DNA of 64,000 nt from JAWVFM01 sp963771655 (GCA_963771655.1 CAVYUG010000012.1:1-64000), one strand, 5' to 3'; shown: positions 18,182 through 27,585, counted from the first letter of the stretch. Translations and numbers: made by a program. Notes: a model not told the origin generated them from the sequence alone.

Positions 18182-19330
18182 TCACCCGTTGGTGACGGCG
18201 TCGAACGCCTTCGTCACCTGCTCTAGCTGGGTCGTGGTGAGCGCCGGCGCCGTGTCGCACTTCGCGGTGAACTGCTTCGTCGGGAAGATCAGCTGGCTCT
18301 TCGCCGCGGTCGGATCGGATTTCGCGAGGATCGGCTTGACGCCCGAAACGGGGCTCAGGTAGTAGTTGTAGTCGGTGATCCGGGCCTGATTCGTCGGGTC
18401 GTAGACGTAGTTCATCCACGCCTCCGCCGCGGTCGGGTTTGGCGCTCCAACCGGGATCACCATGTTGTCGGAGAAGATCATGCACCCCTCCTTCGGCATC
18501 ACGAACTTGATGTTCGGGTTGTCGGCCTGGAGCTGCGCCGCGTCGCCCGACCAGCCGATCACGGCGTCGACGTCGCCGCTCGTCAGGTCGCGGGCGTAGT
18601 CGTTCCCGGTGAAGCGGCGGATCTGCCCCGATTCCGCGGCCCCCTTGATCTTGTCGATCGCCGCCAGCCAGTCGCTCACGGTCGCCTTGCTGAGGTCGAC
18701 CCCCATGCACTTCATGACCAGCGGAACGGTGTCCGGTATTTCGGTGAGCATGTCGACCTTCCCCTTGTACTTGGGGTCGAAGAGGTCGCAGATCGAGTGC
18801 ACGTCGGGAGCTAGGTCGGTGCGAACGATGAGTCCGGTCATGCCGCTCTGCCACGGCACCGAGAAGTCGCGGTTGGGATCGAACGCCGGGTGCTGGAGCG
18901 AGGGGACGAGGTTCTTCTCGACGTTTGGCAGGCCCGACTTGTCGAGGTTCTGCACGTAGCCGAGATCGTGCATCTTCTTCGCCATCCAGTCCGTGACGAC
19001 GAAGACCGAGCGGCCCCCGGACTGCCCCTGCGCGAGCTGCGGCTGCAACTTCCCGAAGAACTCCGCGTTGTCGTTCACGTCCTCGATGTATTTGACCGAA
19101 ACGCCGGTGGCCTTCTCGAAGTCCGGAACGGTCTTCTTGTCGATGTAGAGCGGCCAGTTCGAGATCGTCACGTCGCCGCTCGGCTTGCCCTCGAGCTTCA
19201 CGGCCTCCGAGTTCGACGACCCGCCCCCGCTGCCCTCAATGCCGCCCCCGCCGCCGCCACAGGCGGCGATTCCGAGGCTGCTCGCCAGGAGAGCGAAACC
19301 GATTGCGATCGTCCGTGTCCTGCTCAACAT
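18182..19330 (-). CDS. Polyamine ABC transporter substrate-binding lipoprotein (PotD/F-like)
   Basis: 382 residues. A lipoprotein signal ends in the lipobox GIAAC (Cys near residue 21), followed by a Gly-rich linker. The mature part has PotD-family features: the ISNWPLYIDKKTVPDFEKAT opening, SVPWQSGMTGLIVRTD, and AAEAWMNYVYDPTNQARI near the C-terminus. The start is placed at ATG 19328-19330, which has GGAGG upstream and begins the signal peptide directly; a longer in-frame ATG at 19369 would sit inside the ATPase gene. One base separates it from the ATPase stop. Confidence 0.9.
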   Translation of the reverse strand: MLSRTRTIAIGFALLASSLGIAACGGGGGGIEGSGGGSSNSEAVKLEGKPSGDVTISNWPLYIDKKTVPDFEKATGVSVKYIEDVNDNAEFFGKLQPQLAQGQSGGRSVFVVTDWMAKKMHDLGYVQNLDKSGLPNVEKNLVPSLQHPAFDPNRDFSVPWQSGMTGLIVRTDLAPDVHSICDLFDPKYKGKVDMLTEIPDTVPLVMKCMGVDLSKATVSDWLAAIDKIKGAAESGQIRRFTGNDYARDLTSGDVDAVIGWSGDAAQLQADNPNIKFVMPKEGCMIFSDNMVIPVGAPNPTAAEAWMNYVYDPTNQARITDYNYYLSPVSGVKPILAKSDPTAAKSQLIFPTKQFTAKCDTAPALTTTQLEQVTKAFDAVTNG

Positions 19331-19331
19331 T

Positions 19332-20534
19332 TCAGAGGCCTCCTTCGGCGATTGCCGGCTCGAGCTCATTCTGCGGGGACTCGGCCACCGCGCCGTTCGA
19401 CGATTCGAGGACCAGGTGCACGTGCTCCGGAGCCCAGCTCAGGCGAACCGGCGCCCCGCCGCCCGGGAGGCGCGACCGCTCGGCCTCGCTCGCGTTGGGA
19501 ACGAGCACGGTCATCGTCACCGAGTCCGGCAGCCGGACCGCGACCTGCGTCGACGTCCCGAGGTAGATGGAGCTGTCGACCATCCCCTCGACGCTCGGCC
19601 AGCCGTCCGGGGCCCGCTCCTCGGCGCGGTCGATGCGAAGCTTTTCGGGCCGAACGACCGCGTGGCAGCGCTCGCCGACAGAGGCTCCGTCGACCGGAGC
19701 CTCGACGTCGACTCCGCTGTCCAGCCTGATCGTGCCCCGCGACCCGCTCACCGAGGTGACGCTGCCCGGCATCAGGTTGGAGACGCCAATGAACCCGGCG
19801 ACGAAAGTGGTGCGAGGGCGCTCGTACACGTTCTCGGGAGCGTCCAGCTGCTCGACGCGCCCGTGGTTCATGACCGCGATGCGATCCGACATGGTGAGCG
19901 CCTCCTCCTGGTCGTGCGTCACGTAGACGAACGTGATCCCGACGTCGCGCTGAATCCGCTTGAGCTCGACCTGCAGGCCCTTTCGGAGCTTGAGGTCGAG
20001 GGCGCCGAGCGGCTCGTCGAGGAGCAGCACCTTCGGGAGGTTCACCAGCGCGCGCGCCAGCGCGACGCGCTGTTGCTGGCCACCCGAGAGCTGGTTGGGC
20101 TTGCGGTTCGCTTCGGCCGCGAGCCCCACCCGCTCGAGCTCGGCCGCCACGCGCGAAGAGACCTCGTCCTTCGGCACCTTCTTTTGGCGGAGGCCGAAGG
20201 CGACGTTCTCCTGCACGCTCAGATGCGGGAACAGGGCGTAGCTCTGGAAGACCGTGTTCGTCGGCCGGCGGTGCGGCGCCAGGCCCGCGACGTCGTCCCC
20301 CTCGATGAGAATCCGCCCCGCGGTTGGCTGCTCGAAGCCGGCGAGCATCCGCAGCGTCGTCGTCTTCCCGCAGCCGCTCGGTCCGAGAAGCGTGAAGAAC
20401 TCACCCTCCCGCAGCGACAGGCTGAGCTCGTTCACGGCGATGACCTCACCGAACTCCTTGGTCACGGCCTCGAGCTCGACGCACGTCCGAGCCCCGTGGG
20501 CTTCCGCCTCGGGCGGCGCGGCTACCTGCTCCAT
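19332..20534 (-). CDS. Polyamine ABC transporter ATP-binding protein (PotA-like)
   Basis: 400 residues. Walker A GPSGCGKTTT (about residues 53-62), Q-loop TVFQSYALFPHLSV, signature LSGGQQQRVALARAL, Walker B VLLLDEPLGALD, switch His in YVTHDQEEALTM, then a C-terminal TOBE domain with RPEKLRI. It is the first gene of the minus-strand operon, divergent from the aminotransferase gene across a 253-bp promoter region. It energises the PotBC-like channel. Compared with the second set at 35499-36593, it has a longer C-terminal regulatory region. Confidence 0.92.
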   Translation of the reverse strand: MEQVAAPPEAEAHGARTCVELEAVTKEFGEVIAVNELSLSLREGEFFTLLGPSGCGKTTTLRMLAGFEQPTAGRILIEGDDVAGLAPHRRPTNTVFQSYALFPHLSVQENVAFGLRQKKVPKDEVSSRVAAELERVGLAAEANRKPNQLSGGQQQRVALARALVNLPKVLLLDEPLGALDLKLRKGLQVELKRIQRDVGITFVYVTHDQEEALTMSDRIAVMNHGRVEQLDAPENVYERPRTTFVAGFIGVSNLMPGSVTSVSGSRGTIRLDSGVDVEAPVDGASVGERCHAVVRPEKLRIDRAEERAPDGWPSVEGMVDSSIYLGTSTQVAVRLPDSVTMTVLVPNASEAERSRLPGGGAPVRLSWAPEHVHLVLESSNGAVAESPQNELEPAIAEGGL

Positions 20535-20787
20535 GGTTCCTGGCTCACCTCAGTCGGGCGATGTCCATCCCGGCGCCGTGATGACGCCGGCGGGTCCACA
20601 GACTATGTCTCAACGAGTCTTTCCATGCAACTGTGCCCATGTACCAAAGTCGGGGTCGCCTTTATACCAACTGTCCAAGGCATCCTGGCGTAATTTGCCC
20701 GTGACTGCCTTGCGCGGCCATCGATTTGGCTATACGGTTATCCGAAGGAGCCTGAGCTCCGAGTCGATCGATCGAGAAGGAGAGGCC
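20535..20787. promoter_or_regulatory. Divergent control region between the polyamine transporter and catabolic operons
   Basis: This 253-bp stretch is visibly more AT-rich than its surroundings. For the minus direction a TTGCAT (20625-20630) and CATAGT (20602-20607) are 17 bp apart and could be a sigma-70-like promoter. For the plus direction a TATACG at 20731-20736 with TTGCGC at 20710-20715 is possible, though the spacing is short. The heptamer CAACTGT occurs twice in direct orientation (20628-20634 and 20668-20674), 40 bp apart, and is a candidate site for the PucR-type regulator encoded at 22257. The aminotransferase ATG is preceded by GAAGGAGAGG. Confidence 0.5.
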
Positions 20788-22254
20788 ATGGCCACCTCGA
20801 GCGCCCCCGCTGCCACTACGGGCTCCGATCTACAGGAGCTCGCACGCCGGCATCTGTGGATGCACTTCACGCGGATGGGCGGCTACGACGACGAGCACGA
20901 GGTCCCGATCATCGTCCGCGGCGAGGGGCCGTACGTCTTCGACGACCACGGCAACCGCTACCTCGACGGGCTCTCGGCGCTGTTCTGCGTGAACGGCGGC
21001 CACGGCCGGACCGAGCTCGGCGACGCGGCCGCCCGGCAGGTCGCGGAGCTCGACTTCTACACGATCTGGAGCTACGCGCATCCACGCGCGATCGAGCTCG
21101 CGACGCGCATCGCGAACCTCGCCCCGGGTGACCTCAACCGCGTCTTCTTCACCTCCGGCGGATCGGAGGCGGTCGAGTCGGCGATCAAGCTCGCGCGCGC
21201 GTACCACCAGGAGACCGGCCACCCGCGGAAGACCAAGTTCATCACCCGCGAGATCGCCTACCACGGCACGACCCTCGGGGCCCTGTCGGCGACGGGCATC
21301 CCCGCGCTGCGGATGCCGTTCGAGCCGCTGGTCCCCGGTGGGCACCAGGTGCCGAACACCAATAGCTACCACTGGCCCGACGATCGCGACCCGCTGTGGG
21401 CGGCCGAGGAGATCGCGGCAAAGATCGAGTACGAGCACCCCGACACGGTCGCCGCGGTGATCCTCGAGCCGGTCCAGAACGCCGGCGGTTGCATCCCGCC
21501 GCAGGAGGGCTACTTCCAGCGGGTGCGCGAGATCTGCGACGAGTTCGACGTGCTGCTGGTCTCCGACGAGGTCATCTGCGCGATGGGACGCCTCGGCCAT
21601 TGGTTCGGCTGCGAGCGCTACGGCTACCAGCCGGACATCGTGACGATGGCGAAGGCGATCACCTCGGCCTACGTGCCGATGGGCGCGCTCGTCGCCTCCG
21701 ACAAGGTCGCCGACCCGTTCATGCACGGCACCTCGATGTTCACCCACGGGTTCACCTTCGCCGGGCATCCCGTGGCCGCGGCCGTCGCGCTCGCGAACAT
21801 CGACATGTTCGAGCGGGAGGACATCCCCGGGCACGTCCTTCGCAAGGAGGGGGAGTTCCGCTCGATGCTCGAATCGCTGCGCGACATCCCGATCGTGGGT
21901 GACATACGCGGCGCCGGCTTCTTCCAGGCGATCGAGCTCGTCAAGGACCAGGAGACGAAGGAGAGCTTCGACGACGACGAGTCGGAGTGGCTCCTGCGCG
22001 GATTCCTGTCAGGCGAGCTCTACAAGCGTGGCCTCATCTGTCGCGCCGACGACCGTGGCGATCCGGTCATCCAGCTCTCGCCGCCGCTCATCTGCGACAC
22101 CGAGCAGTTCGAGGAGATCGAGGCCGTGCTGAGGCCCGTGCTCACGGAGGCGGCGCAGAAGCTCCGGGGCGAGTCGCCAGTGCATCCGCCCGCGACGGCG
22201 GAGACGGTTCACGGCTCGTGGGGTGGGTCGGAGCAGGTGCGCCGCGCGCCTTAG
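20788..22254 (+). CDS. Class III omega-aminotransferase (putrescine/beta-alanine/GABA type)
   Basis: 488 residues. PLP-dependent class III aminotransferase: YLDGLSALFCVNGGHGR near the N-terminus, FFTSGGSEAVESAIKLAR (cofactor phosphate site), LLVSDEVICAMGRLG with the PLP-nitrogen Asp, and the Schiff-base Lys in TMAKAITSAYVPMGA. This subgroup transfers the amino group of putrescine, beta-alanine or GABA to pyruvate. An alanine dehydrogenase two genes downstream of the regulator would regenerate pyruvate. The start ATG 20788 has GAAGGAGAGG 7 bp upstream. First gene of the plus-strand catabolic operon. Confidence 0.9.
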   Translation: MATSSAPAATTGSDLQELARRHLWMHFTRMGGYDDEHEVPIIVRGEGPYVFDDHGNRYLDGLSALFCVNGGHGRTELGDAAARQVAELDFYTIWSYAHPRAIELATRIANLAPGDLNRVFFTSGGSEAVESAIKLARAYHQETGHPRKTKFITREIAYHGTTLGALSATGIPALRMPFEPLVPGGHQVPNTNSYHWPDDRDPLWAAEEIAAKIEYEHPDTVAAVILEPVQNAGGCIPPQEGYFQRVREICDEFDVLLVSDEVICAMGRLGHWFGCERYGYQPDIVTMAKAITSAYVPMGALVASDKVADPFMHGTSMFTHGFTFAGHPVAAAVALANIDMFEREDIPGHVLRKEGEFRSMLESLRDIPIVGDIRGAGFFQAIELVKDQETKESFDDDESEWLLRGFLSGELYKRGLICRADDRGDPVIQLSPPLICDTEQFEEIEAVLRPVLTEAAQKLRGESPVHPPATAETVHGSWGGSEQVRRAP

Positions 22255-22256
22255 CG

Positions 22257-23819
22257 ATGCTGACGGTCGCCGACCTCGTTTCCGAGTGCGGCCTCGAACT
22301 GGCTGCTGGCTCCGGCTCCGCCGACCAGGCGATCCGATGGGTGCACATAACCGAGCTCGAGGACCCGACGCCGTGGTTGTCGGGCGGTGAGCTCCTGCTG
22401 ACGACCGGAATCCAGCTCGGCACGCCGGCGCGGCAGCGGCGCTTCGCGGCCCTCCTCGCGGAGCACGGCCTGGCGGGCCTCGGCTTCGGAACCGGATTCG
22501 GCCATCGGAGGATCCCGAAGGCGCTGGCGGAGTCGGCCGAGGAGATGGGGCTGCCGCTCTTCGAGGTGCCCTACGAGATGCCGTTCATCGCCATCACCGA
22601 GCGGGCGTTCTCGAGGCTCGTCAACGAGCAATACGACGTGCTGCGGCGCGACGCCGACATTCACGAGCGCCTCGAGCGCCTCGTGATCGAAGGCCGCGGC
22701 CTGGACGCGCTCGTGGAGGTGATCGCCGGAGCCGCCGGAGGCACGGCGGTCGTGCACGACGCGGCCGGGGGCGAGGTCGCGCGACACGCGAACGGCGGCG
22801 CTCCGGAGGAATCCGCGCTCGAGGCGCTCGGCGACGAGGTGGCGCGCCAGGGGGCGAGCGCGTCGGTGGGCCCGTTCGAACCCAGCCATCCCGCGCTCGC
22901 GGGGGCGATCTCGGTGCCGGTGCCAGGGCGACGCGGCGGCTCGCCCATCGCATGGCTGACGGTGGCGGGTCGCGACGCTCCACTCGCCGAGTTCGAGCGC
23001 CTCGTGGCGCGCCACGCGGCGATGGCCGTCGGCCTCGAGCTGATGCGCGAGCGCGTCGTGCGCGAGACCGAGCGCCGCCTGGCCGGAAACGTCCTCGCCG
23101 AGGCTCTCGGAGGCCGCCTCGATACCGACGAGCTGCGCAGCCGCATGCGGCCGTTCGGCGTTGGAGAGCGCGCGGCGCTCCTGCTCTACGAGCTCGACGA
23201 TCCGAGCGCCGCGGAGGGGCCGCTCGAGTCGGCGCTCGCCTCAGCTGGCTGGAGCGGCCTCGTCGCCACGACCAGCTCGGGGTCGCGTGAGTTCCTCTGC
23301 GCCGTGGTCGACGGCGACCACGGCGACCCGGTCGCGATTGCCCACGAGACGCGCGCGGCACTCGCCAGAGGCGGCGAGGTCCGCGTCGCCGCGAGTCGCG
23401 CGCTCGGTGTCGGCTCGCTGCGGCGGGCGTTCCACGAGGCGCGCTGCGCGCTCGAGGCGACGGCCCTCACCAACGGCGAGCGCGGCGCGCCGGAGGTCGC
23501 GACCCACGAGGACCTCGGCGCGTTCACGCTCCTGCTCTCCCTTCAGGACGACGACGCGCTGCGGCTCTATAGCGACGGCATCCTCGACCCCATCGAGCAG
23601 ACCGAGGGCGACTACGCCGACGAACTGCTGCGCTCACTGGAGGCGTTCATCGAGCAGAACGGAAACTGGGAGCGCGCGGCCCGCGAGCTCTACTGCCATC
23701 GGCACACCCTCCGCTACCGGATTCGCAAGGTCGAGGAGCTGACGGGCCGAGACCTCGCCCGCGCGACGGATCGGATCGAGGTCTGGCTCGCGCTCCGGGC
23801 GAGGGAGCTGGTGCGATGA
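22257..23819 (+). CDS. PucR family transcriptional regulator
   Basis: 520 residues. An N-terminal PucR-type sensor domain (about residues 1-125, opening MLTVADLVSE, with WLSGGELLLTTG) is followed by a GAF/GGDEF-like middle part and a C-terminal PucR helix-turn-helix (NWERAARELYCHRHTLRYRI, about residues 462-481, then RKVEELTGRDL). This family commonly activates catabolic genes for purines, polyamines, GABA and prolines. ATG 22257 lies 2 bp after the aminotransferase stop, and its stop overlaps the next gene (ATGA). It probably controls this operon and perhaps the divergent transporter. Confidence 0.9.
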   Translation: MLTVADLVSECGLELAAGSGSADQAIRWVHITELEDPTPWLSGGELLLTTGIQLGTPARQRRFAALLAEHGLAGLGFGTGFGHRRIPKALAESAEEMGLPLFEVPYEMPFIAITERAFSRLVNEQYDVLRRDADIHERLERLVIEGRGLDALVEVIAGAAGGTAVVHDAAGGEVARHANGGAPEESALEALGDEVARQGASASVGPFEPSHPALAGAISVPVPGRRGGSPIAWLTVAGRDAPLAEFERLVARHAAMAVGLELMRERVVRETERRLAGNVLAEALGGRLDTDELRSRMRPFGVGERAALLLYELDDPSAAEGPLESALASAGWSGLVATTSSGSREFLCAVVDGDHGDPVAIAHETRAALARGGEVRVAASRALGVGSLRRAFHEARCALEATALTNGERGAPEVATHEDLGAFTLLLSLQDDDALRLYSDGILDPIEQTEGDYADELLRSLEAFIEQNGNWERAARELYCHRHTLRYRIRKVEELTGRDLARATDRIEVWLALRARELVR

Positions 23820-24913
23820 GGGTCGCCGTGCTCGGCGCCGGGGGGACGATCGCGCCGGCGATCGTGCGAGACCTTGCGGAGTCGGCCGAGGTCGATTCCC
23901 TCGCGCTGCTCGACCTGGACGCGGAGCGCGCGGCGCACGTCGCGGGCTGGCACGGCGGGGGCAAGGCCGCTGCAGCCGCGGTCGACGCCCGCGCCGACGG
24001 GGCCCTCGCCGCCGCGCTCGCGGACTGCGACGCGCTGGTCAACTCGGCCAGCTACAGGATCAACCTCGACGCGATGCGCGCCTGCCTCGAAGCCGGGTGC
24101 CATTACCTCGACCTCGGGGGCCTCTACCACGTGGCCGCGAAGCAGCTCGAGCTCGGCGACGACTTCGAGAGCGCCGGCCTCCTCGCTCTGCTCGGCATCG
24201 GCTCGGCGCCCGGCAAGACGAATCTCATGGGGGCGATCGCGAAGCGCGAGCTGGGGGGGTCCGTCGAGCGCATCGACGTCTCTGCCGGCGGCCGCGACCG
24301 CGAGCCCCCGGCCGGCTTCAGCGTGCCCTACGCCCTGCGGACGATCGTCGACGAGCTGACGATGCCGCCGATCGTGGTGAGGGACGGAGCGCCCGCCGAG
24401 GTCGCGCCGCTCGACCCGGGCGGCACCGTCGACTTCGGGGAGCCGATCGGCGAGGCGGACACGATCTACACGCTGCACACGGAGATGCTCACGTTCCCGA
24501 CGAGCTTCGGGTGCCGGGAGGCGACCTTCCGCCTCTCGCTCTCGCCAGGGGTCGTCGACCGAGTGCGGGAGGTGGCCTCCGCCGGCGACGAGGCGATCGA
24601 CGCCGCCGCTCGCGATGCCTCGCCCCCGTCACCGCAGACCGTGGCCGTGCACCTCGTCGAGGCGACCGCGGGCGAGCGCGCGGTGCGGGTTCGCGCCGTC
24701 ACCGAGCCCATGGCCGAGTGGGGCATCGGCGGCGGCGTCGTGTCGACCGCGAGCCCGGCGGCGGCCGCGGTGCGCATGCTCGCACGGGGCGAGATCGAGG
24801 CTCGAGGCGCTCTGCCGCCGGAGCTCTGCCTCGATCCGGAAACGATGTTCGGCGAGCTGGAAAGCCGGGGATGCCGGCTGGAGACAAAGATCCGGGAGGC
24901 TGAGCGGACATGA
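23816..24913 (+). CDS. Saccharopine dehydrogenase-like NAD(P)-binding protein
   Basis: 365 residues. The N-terminal Rossmann motif VAVLGAGGTIAPAI (residues 3-16) and NSASYRINLDAMRACLEAGC, then HYLDLGG, match the saccharopine dehydrogenase/carboxynorspermidine synthase fold. The C-terminal half (IGGGVVSTASPAAAAVRML) is the usual substrate domain with a closing helix. Length fits the short bacterial members. It is embedded between PucR and alanine dehydrogenase genes with 4-bp overlaps on both sides. The reaction is unknown; a reductase acting on an imine or amino acid adduct of a polyamine or lysine derivative is possible but is inference from context. Confidence 0.85.
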   Translation: MRVAVLGAGGTIAPAIVRDLAESAEVDSLALLDLDAERAAHVAGWHGGGKAAAAAVDARADGALAAALADCDALVNSASYRINLDAMRACLEAGCHYLDLGGLYHVAAKQLELGDDFESAGLLALLGIGSAPGKTNLMGAIAKRELGGSVERIDVSAGGRDREPPAGFSVPYALRTIVDELTMPPIVVRDGAPAEVAPLDPGGTVDFGEPIGEADTIYTLHTEMLTFPTSFGCREATFRLSLSPGVVDRVREVASAGDEAIDAAARDASPPSPQTVAVHLVEATAGERAVRVRAVTEPMAEWGIGGGVVSTASPAAAAVRMLARGEIEARGALPPELCLDPETMFGELESRGCRLETKIREAERT

Positions 24914-26076
24914 AGGTCGGAGTTCCAAGCGAGGTCAAGGCCGACGAGTACCGAGTCGCGCTGACGACCATCGGCGTTCGGGAGCTCTCCGAGCACGGGC
25001 ACGACGTCCTGATCCAGAAGGGCGCGGGGGAGGGGAGCTCGATCACCGACTCCGCGTTCGAGGCGCAGGGCGCCCGGATCGTCCAGACGGCCGAGGATGT
25101 CTGGGCGGAGGCCGAGCTCGTCCTGAAGGTGAAGGAGCCCCAGCCGGAGGAGATGCCGCTGATTCGCTCCGACGTCACGCTCTTCACCTATCTCCACCTT
25201 GCGCCGGCCCCGGAGCTCACGAAGGGGCTCTGCGACTCCGGAGCGATATGCGTCGCATACGAGACGGTCGAGGACTCGAGCGGGCGGCTTCCCCTGCTCG
25301 CGCCGATGAGCGAGATCGCCGGGAAGATCGCCACTCAGGCGGGCGCGTTCATGCTCGAGAAGCCGCTTGGCGGGCGCGGCATCCTGCTCGGGGGAGTTCC
25401 CGGCGTCGCGCCGGCGAACGTGATGATCATCGGCGGCGGCGCGGTGGGGATGAACGCGGCTTTCATCGCGATCGGGATGGAGGCGGACGTGTTCGTCTAC
25501 GACACGTCGATCGACCGGCTGCGCGAGCTCGACGTCGCCTTCGGCGGGCGCGCGTCGACCGTCTTCAGCTCGGTGCTGTCGATCGAGGAGCGCCTGCCCG
25601 ACATCGACCTCGTGATCGGGGCCGTCCTGCTGCACGGTGCCCGCGCCCCGCGCGTGATCCGCCGCGAGCAGCTTCAGCTCATGAAGCCGCAGTCCGTGCT
25701 GGTCGACGTTGCGATCGATCAGGGCGGCTGCTTCGAGACCTCGAGACCCACCACGCACACGGACCCGACGTACGAGGTCGACGGGATCATCCACTACTGC
25801 GTCACCAACATGCCCGGGGCGGTGCCGATCACCTCGACCTTCGCGCTCACCAACGCCACCCTTCCCTACGTCGTCGCGCTCGCCGATCACGGGGTCGAGG
25901 CGGCGGCGCTGCGCGACCCGGGCCTGAAGCTTGGCATCAACGTGGCGAGGGGACACGTGACCCACCGCGCCGTGGCGGAGGGGGTGGGCGCCGAGTACGC
26001 GTCGCCGGACGACGTGCTCGGCATCCCGCAATCGACGAGAGAGCGAACGACCAGAGAAGGAGTTGGAGCAAGTTGA
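24910..26076 (+). CDS. ald: Alanine dehydrogenase
   Basis: 388 residues, the normal Ald length is about 370. It starts MKVGVPSEVKADEYRVALT, with the substrate Lys in VLKVKEPQPEE, the catalytic His in FTYLHLAP, the NAD loop IIGGGAVGMNAAF and the DVAIDQGGCFETSRPTTH segment typical of Ald. It oxidatively deaminates L-alanine to pyruvate and ammonia with NAD. In this operon it can recycle the alanine made by a pyruvate-dependent aminotransferase, giving net oxidation of the amine. ATG 24910 overlaps the previous stop, and its TGA overlaps the TTG of the next gene. The C-terminal tail (about 15 residues) is longer than usual. Confidence 0.95.
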   Translation: MKVGVPSEVKADEYRVALTTIGVRELSEHGHDVLIQKGAGEGSSITDSAFEAQGARIVQTAEDVWAEAELVLKVKEPQPEEMPLIRSDVTLFTYLHLAPAPELTKGLCDSGAICVAYETVEDSSGRLPLLAPMSEIAGKIATQAGAFMLEKPLGGRGILLGGVPGVAPANVMIIGGGAVGMNAAFIAIGMEADVFVYDTSIDRLRELDVAFGGRASTVFSSVLSIEERLPDIDLVIGAVLLHGARAPRVIRREQLQLMKPQSVLVDVAIDQGGCFETSRPTTHTDPTYEVDGIIHYCVTNMPGAVPITSTFALTNATLPYVVALADHGVEAAALRDPGLKLGINVARGHVTHRAVAEGVGAEYASPDDVLGIPQSTRERTTREGVGAS

Positions 26077-27440
26077 GCACTTACGCAGTCGTTAACCCGG
26101 CCACCGGCGAGAGGCTCGAGGAATACCCCGAGATGTCCGACGACGAGCTCGACGCCGCCATCGGCAGGGCCTGGGATGCGCGAGAGGCGCTTGCCGCGAT
26201 GACGGTCGCCGATCGCGCCGCGAAGATCAAGCGCGTCGCCGAGCTCCACACCGAGCGCCGCGACGCGCTCGCCGCGATCGCCGTCAAGGAGATGGGCAAG
26301 CCGATGGAGCAGGCGCTCGGCGAAGTCGACTTCTGCGGCGACATCTACGGCTACTACGCGGAGCGCGCGGAGGATTTCCTGAAGGATGAGCCGATCGAGC
26401 TCATCGGCGGCGAGGGGTCGGCGGTGATCCGCCGCTCGCCGATGGGGCCGCTGCTCGGGATCATGCCCTGGAACTTCCCGTACTACCAGGTCGCCCGCTT
26501 CGCGGGCCCCAACCTGATCGTGGGCAACCCGATCCTCCTGAAGCCCGCGCCGCAGTGCCCGGAGTCGGCCGAGGCGATCCAGGCGATGTACGACGAGGCC
26601 GGCTTCCCCGAGGGCGCGTACCAGACGATCCTCGCCACCAACGAGCAGATCGCCGAGAAGGTGATCCCCGACCCGCGCGTGCGCGGTGTCTCGGTCACCG
26701 GCTCCGAGCGGGCAGGCGCCGCCGTCGCCGAGGTCGCCGGGCGCAACCTGAAGAAGGTCGTGCTCGAGATGGGCGGCTCTGACCCGTTCATCCTCCTCGC
26801 GACCGAGAACCTCGACGAGGTCGTCGACTCCGCGGTCGAGGCGCGCCTCGACAACACCGGCCAGTCGTGCAACGCGGCCAAGCGGTTCATCGTCGTCGAC
26901 GAGCTCTACGACGACTTCCTCGCGAAGCTCACGGAGAAGATGAAGGCGGTCGAGCCCGGGGATCCGACCGAGGACGCCGCGATGGGCCCCCTTTCGTCGT
27001 CGACCGCTGCGGACCGCCTCCAGGACCAGCTCGACCGCGCGAAGGCCCAGGGCGCCGAGGTGGTCCTCGAGGGTGAGCGGAGGGACAACTTCTTCGGTCC
27101 GACGGTGCTCGCCGGGATCAGCCCGTCGAGCGATGCCTACCGGGAGGAGTTCTTCGGCCCGGTCGCGAGCGTCTACAAGGTCGGCTCCGAGGAGGAGGCG
27201 ATCAAGGTGGCGAACGACACGCCGTTCGGGCTCGGCTCGTACGTCTTCACGACCGAGCCCGAGCAGGCCGATCGAGTTGCGGACAGCCTCGACACCGGCA
27301 TGGTCTTCGTGAACGGCGTCCTCCTCGACGGCGCCGAGCTGCCGTTCGGGGGCGTCAAGCGCTCGGGCTTCGGTCGCGAGCTCGGCCCCTACGGAATGGA
27401 CGAGTTCGTCAACAAGAAGCTGATCCGCGTCCTGAAGTAG
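26073..27440 (+). CDS. gabD: NAD(P)-dependent succinate-semialdehyde dehydrogenase
   Basis: 455 residues. Aldehyde dehydrogenase superfamily: MPWNFPYYQVARFAGPNLIV, catalytic Glu in VVLEMGGSDPF, nucleophilic Cys in NTGQSCNAAKRF, and the closing PFGGVKRSGFGRELG. The short length and NTGQSC motif match the SSADH group that lacks a long N-terminal arm (GabD/YneI type). The chosen start is TTG 26073 (overlap TTGA with ald, AGAAGGAGTTGG upstream); there is no ATG before the conserved YAVVNPATGE. It oxidises succinate semialdehyde from GABA to succinate, completing a putrescine/GABA route to the TCA cycle. Last gene of the operon. Confidence 0.92.
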   Translation: MSTYAVVNPATGERLEEYPEMSDDELDAAIGRAWDAREALAAMTVADRAAKIKRVAELHTERRDALAAIAVKEMGKPMEQALGEVDFCGDIYGYYAERAEDFLKDEPIELIGGEGSAVIRRSPMGPLLGIMPWNFPYYQVARFAGPNLIVGNPILLKPAPQCPESAEAIQAMYDEAGFPEGAYQTILATNEQIAEKVIPDPRVRGVSVTGSERAGAAVAEVAGRNLKKVVLEMGGSDPFILLATENLDEVVDSAVEARLDNTGQSCNAAKRFIVVDELYDDFLAKLTEKMKAVEPGDPTEDAAMGPLSSSTAADRLQDQLDRAKAQGAEVVLEGERRDNFFGPTVLAGISPSSDAYREEFFGPVASVYKVGSEEEAIKVANDTPFGLGSYVFTTEPEQADRVADSLDTGMVFVNGVLLDGAELPFGGVKRSGFGRELGPYGMDEFVNKKLIRVLK

Positions 27441-27501
27441 CGGCGTTCCGCTCCGGCGGCGCCCCGCTCCGGCCAAAGCGGGGCGCAGACCGCCCCCGAT
27501 T

Positions 27502-27585
27502 GGCAGCGAGGGGGCGAATCCGGTTCGTTGTGGGCTATTGGTTGCTATAGCGACCACAACCGCACAACGAATTGATTTCGCTGCC
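27502..27585. repeat. 48-bp palindrome family, copy 1 (with outer arms)
   Basis: The core at 27524-27571 has arms TTCGTTGTG and CACAACGAA and a palindromic centre GCTATAGC. An outer inverted pair, GGCAGCGA (27502-27509) and TCGCTGCC (27578-27585), extends it to 84 bp. Copies with the same 48-bp core length are at 28486-28533 and 37597-37644. This copy contains the TTG start codon of the AbiEi/DUF559 gene and encodes its first residues (VAIATTTAQRIDF). Confidence 0.88.
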
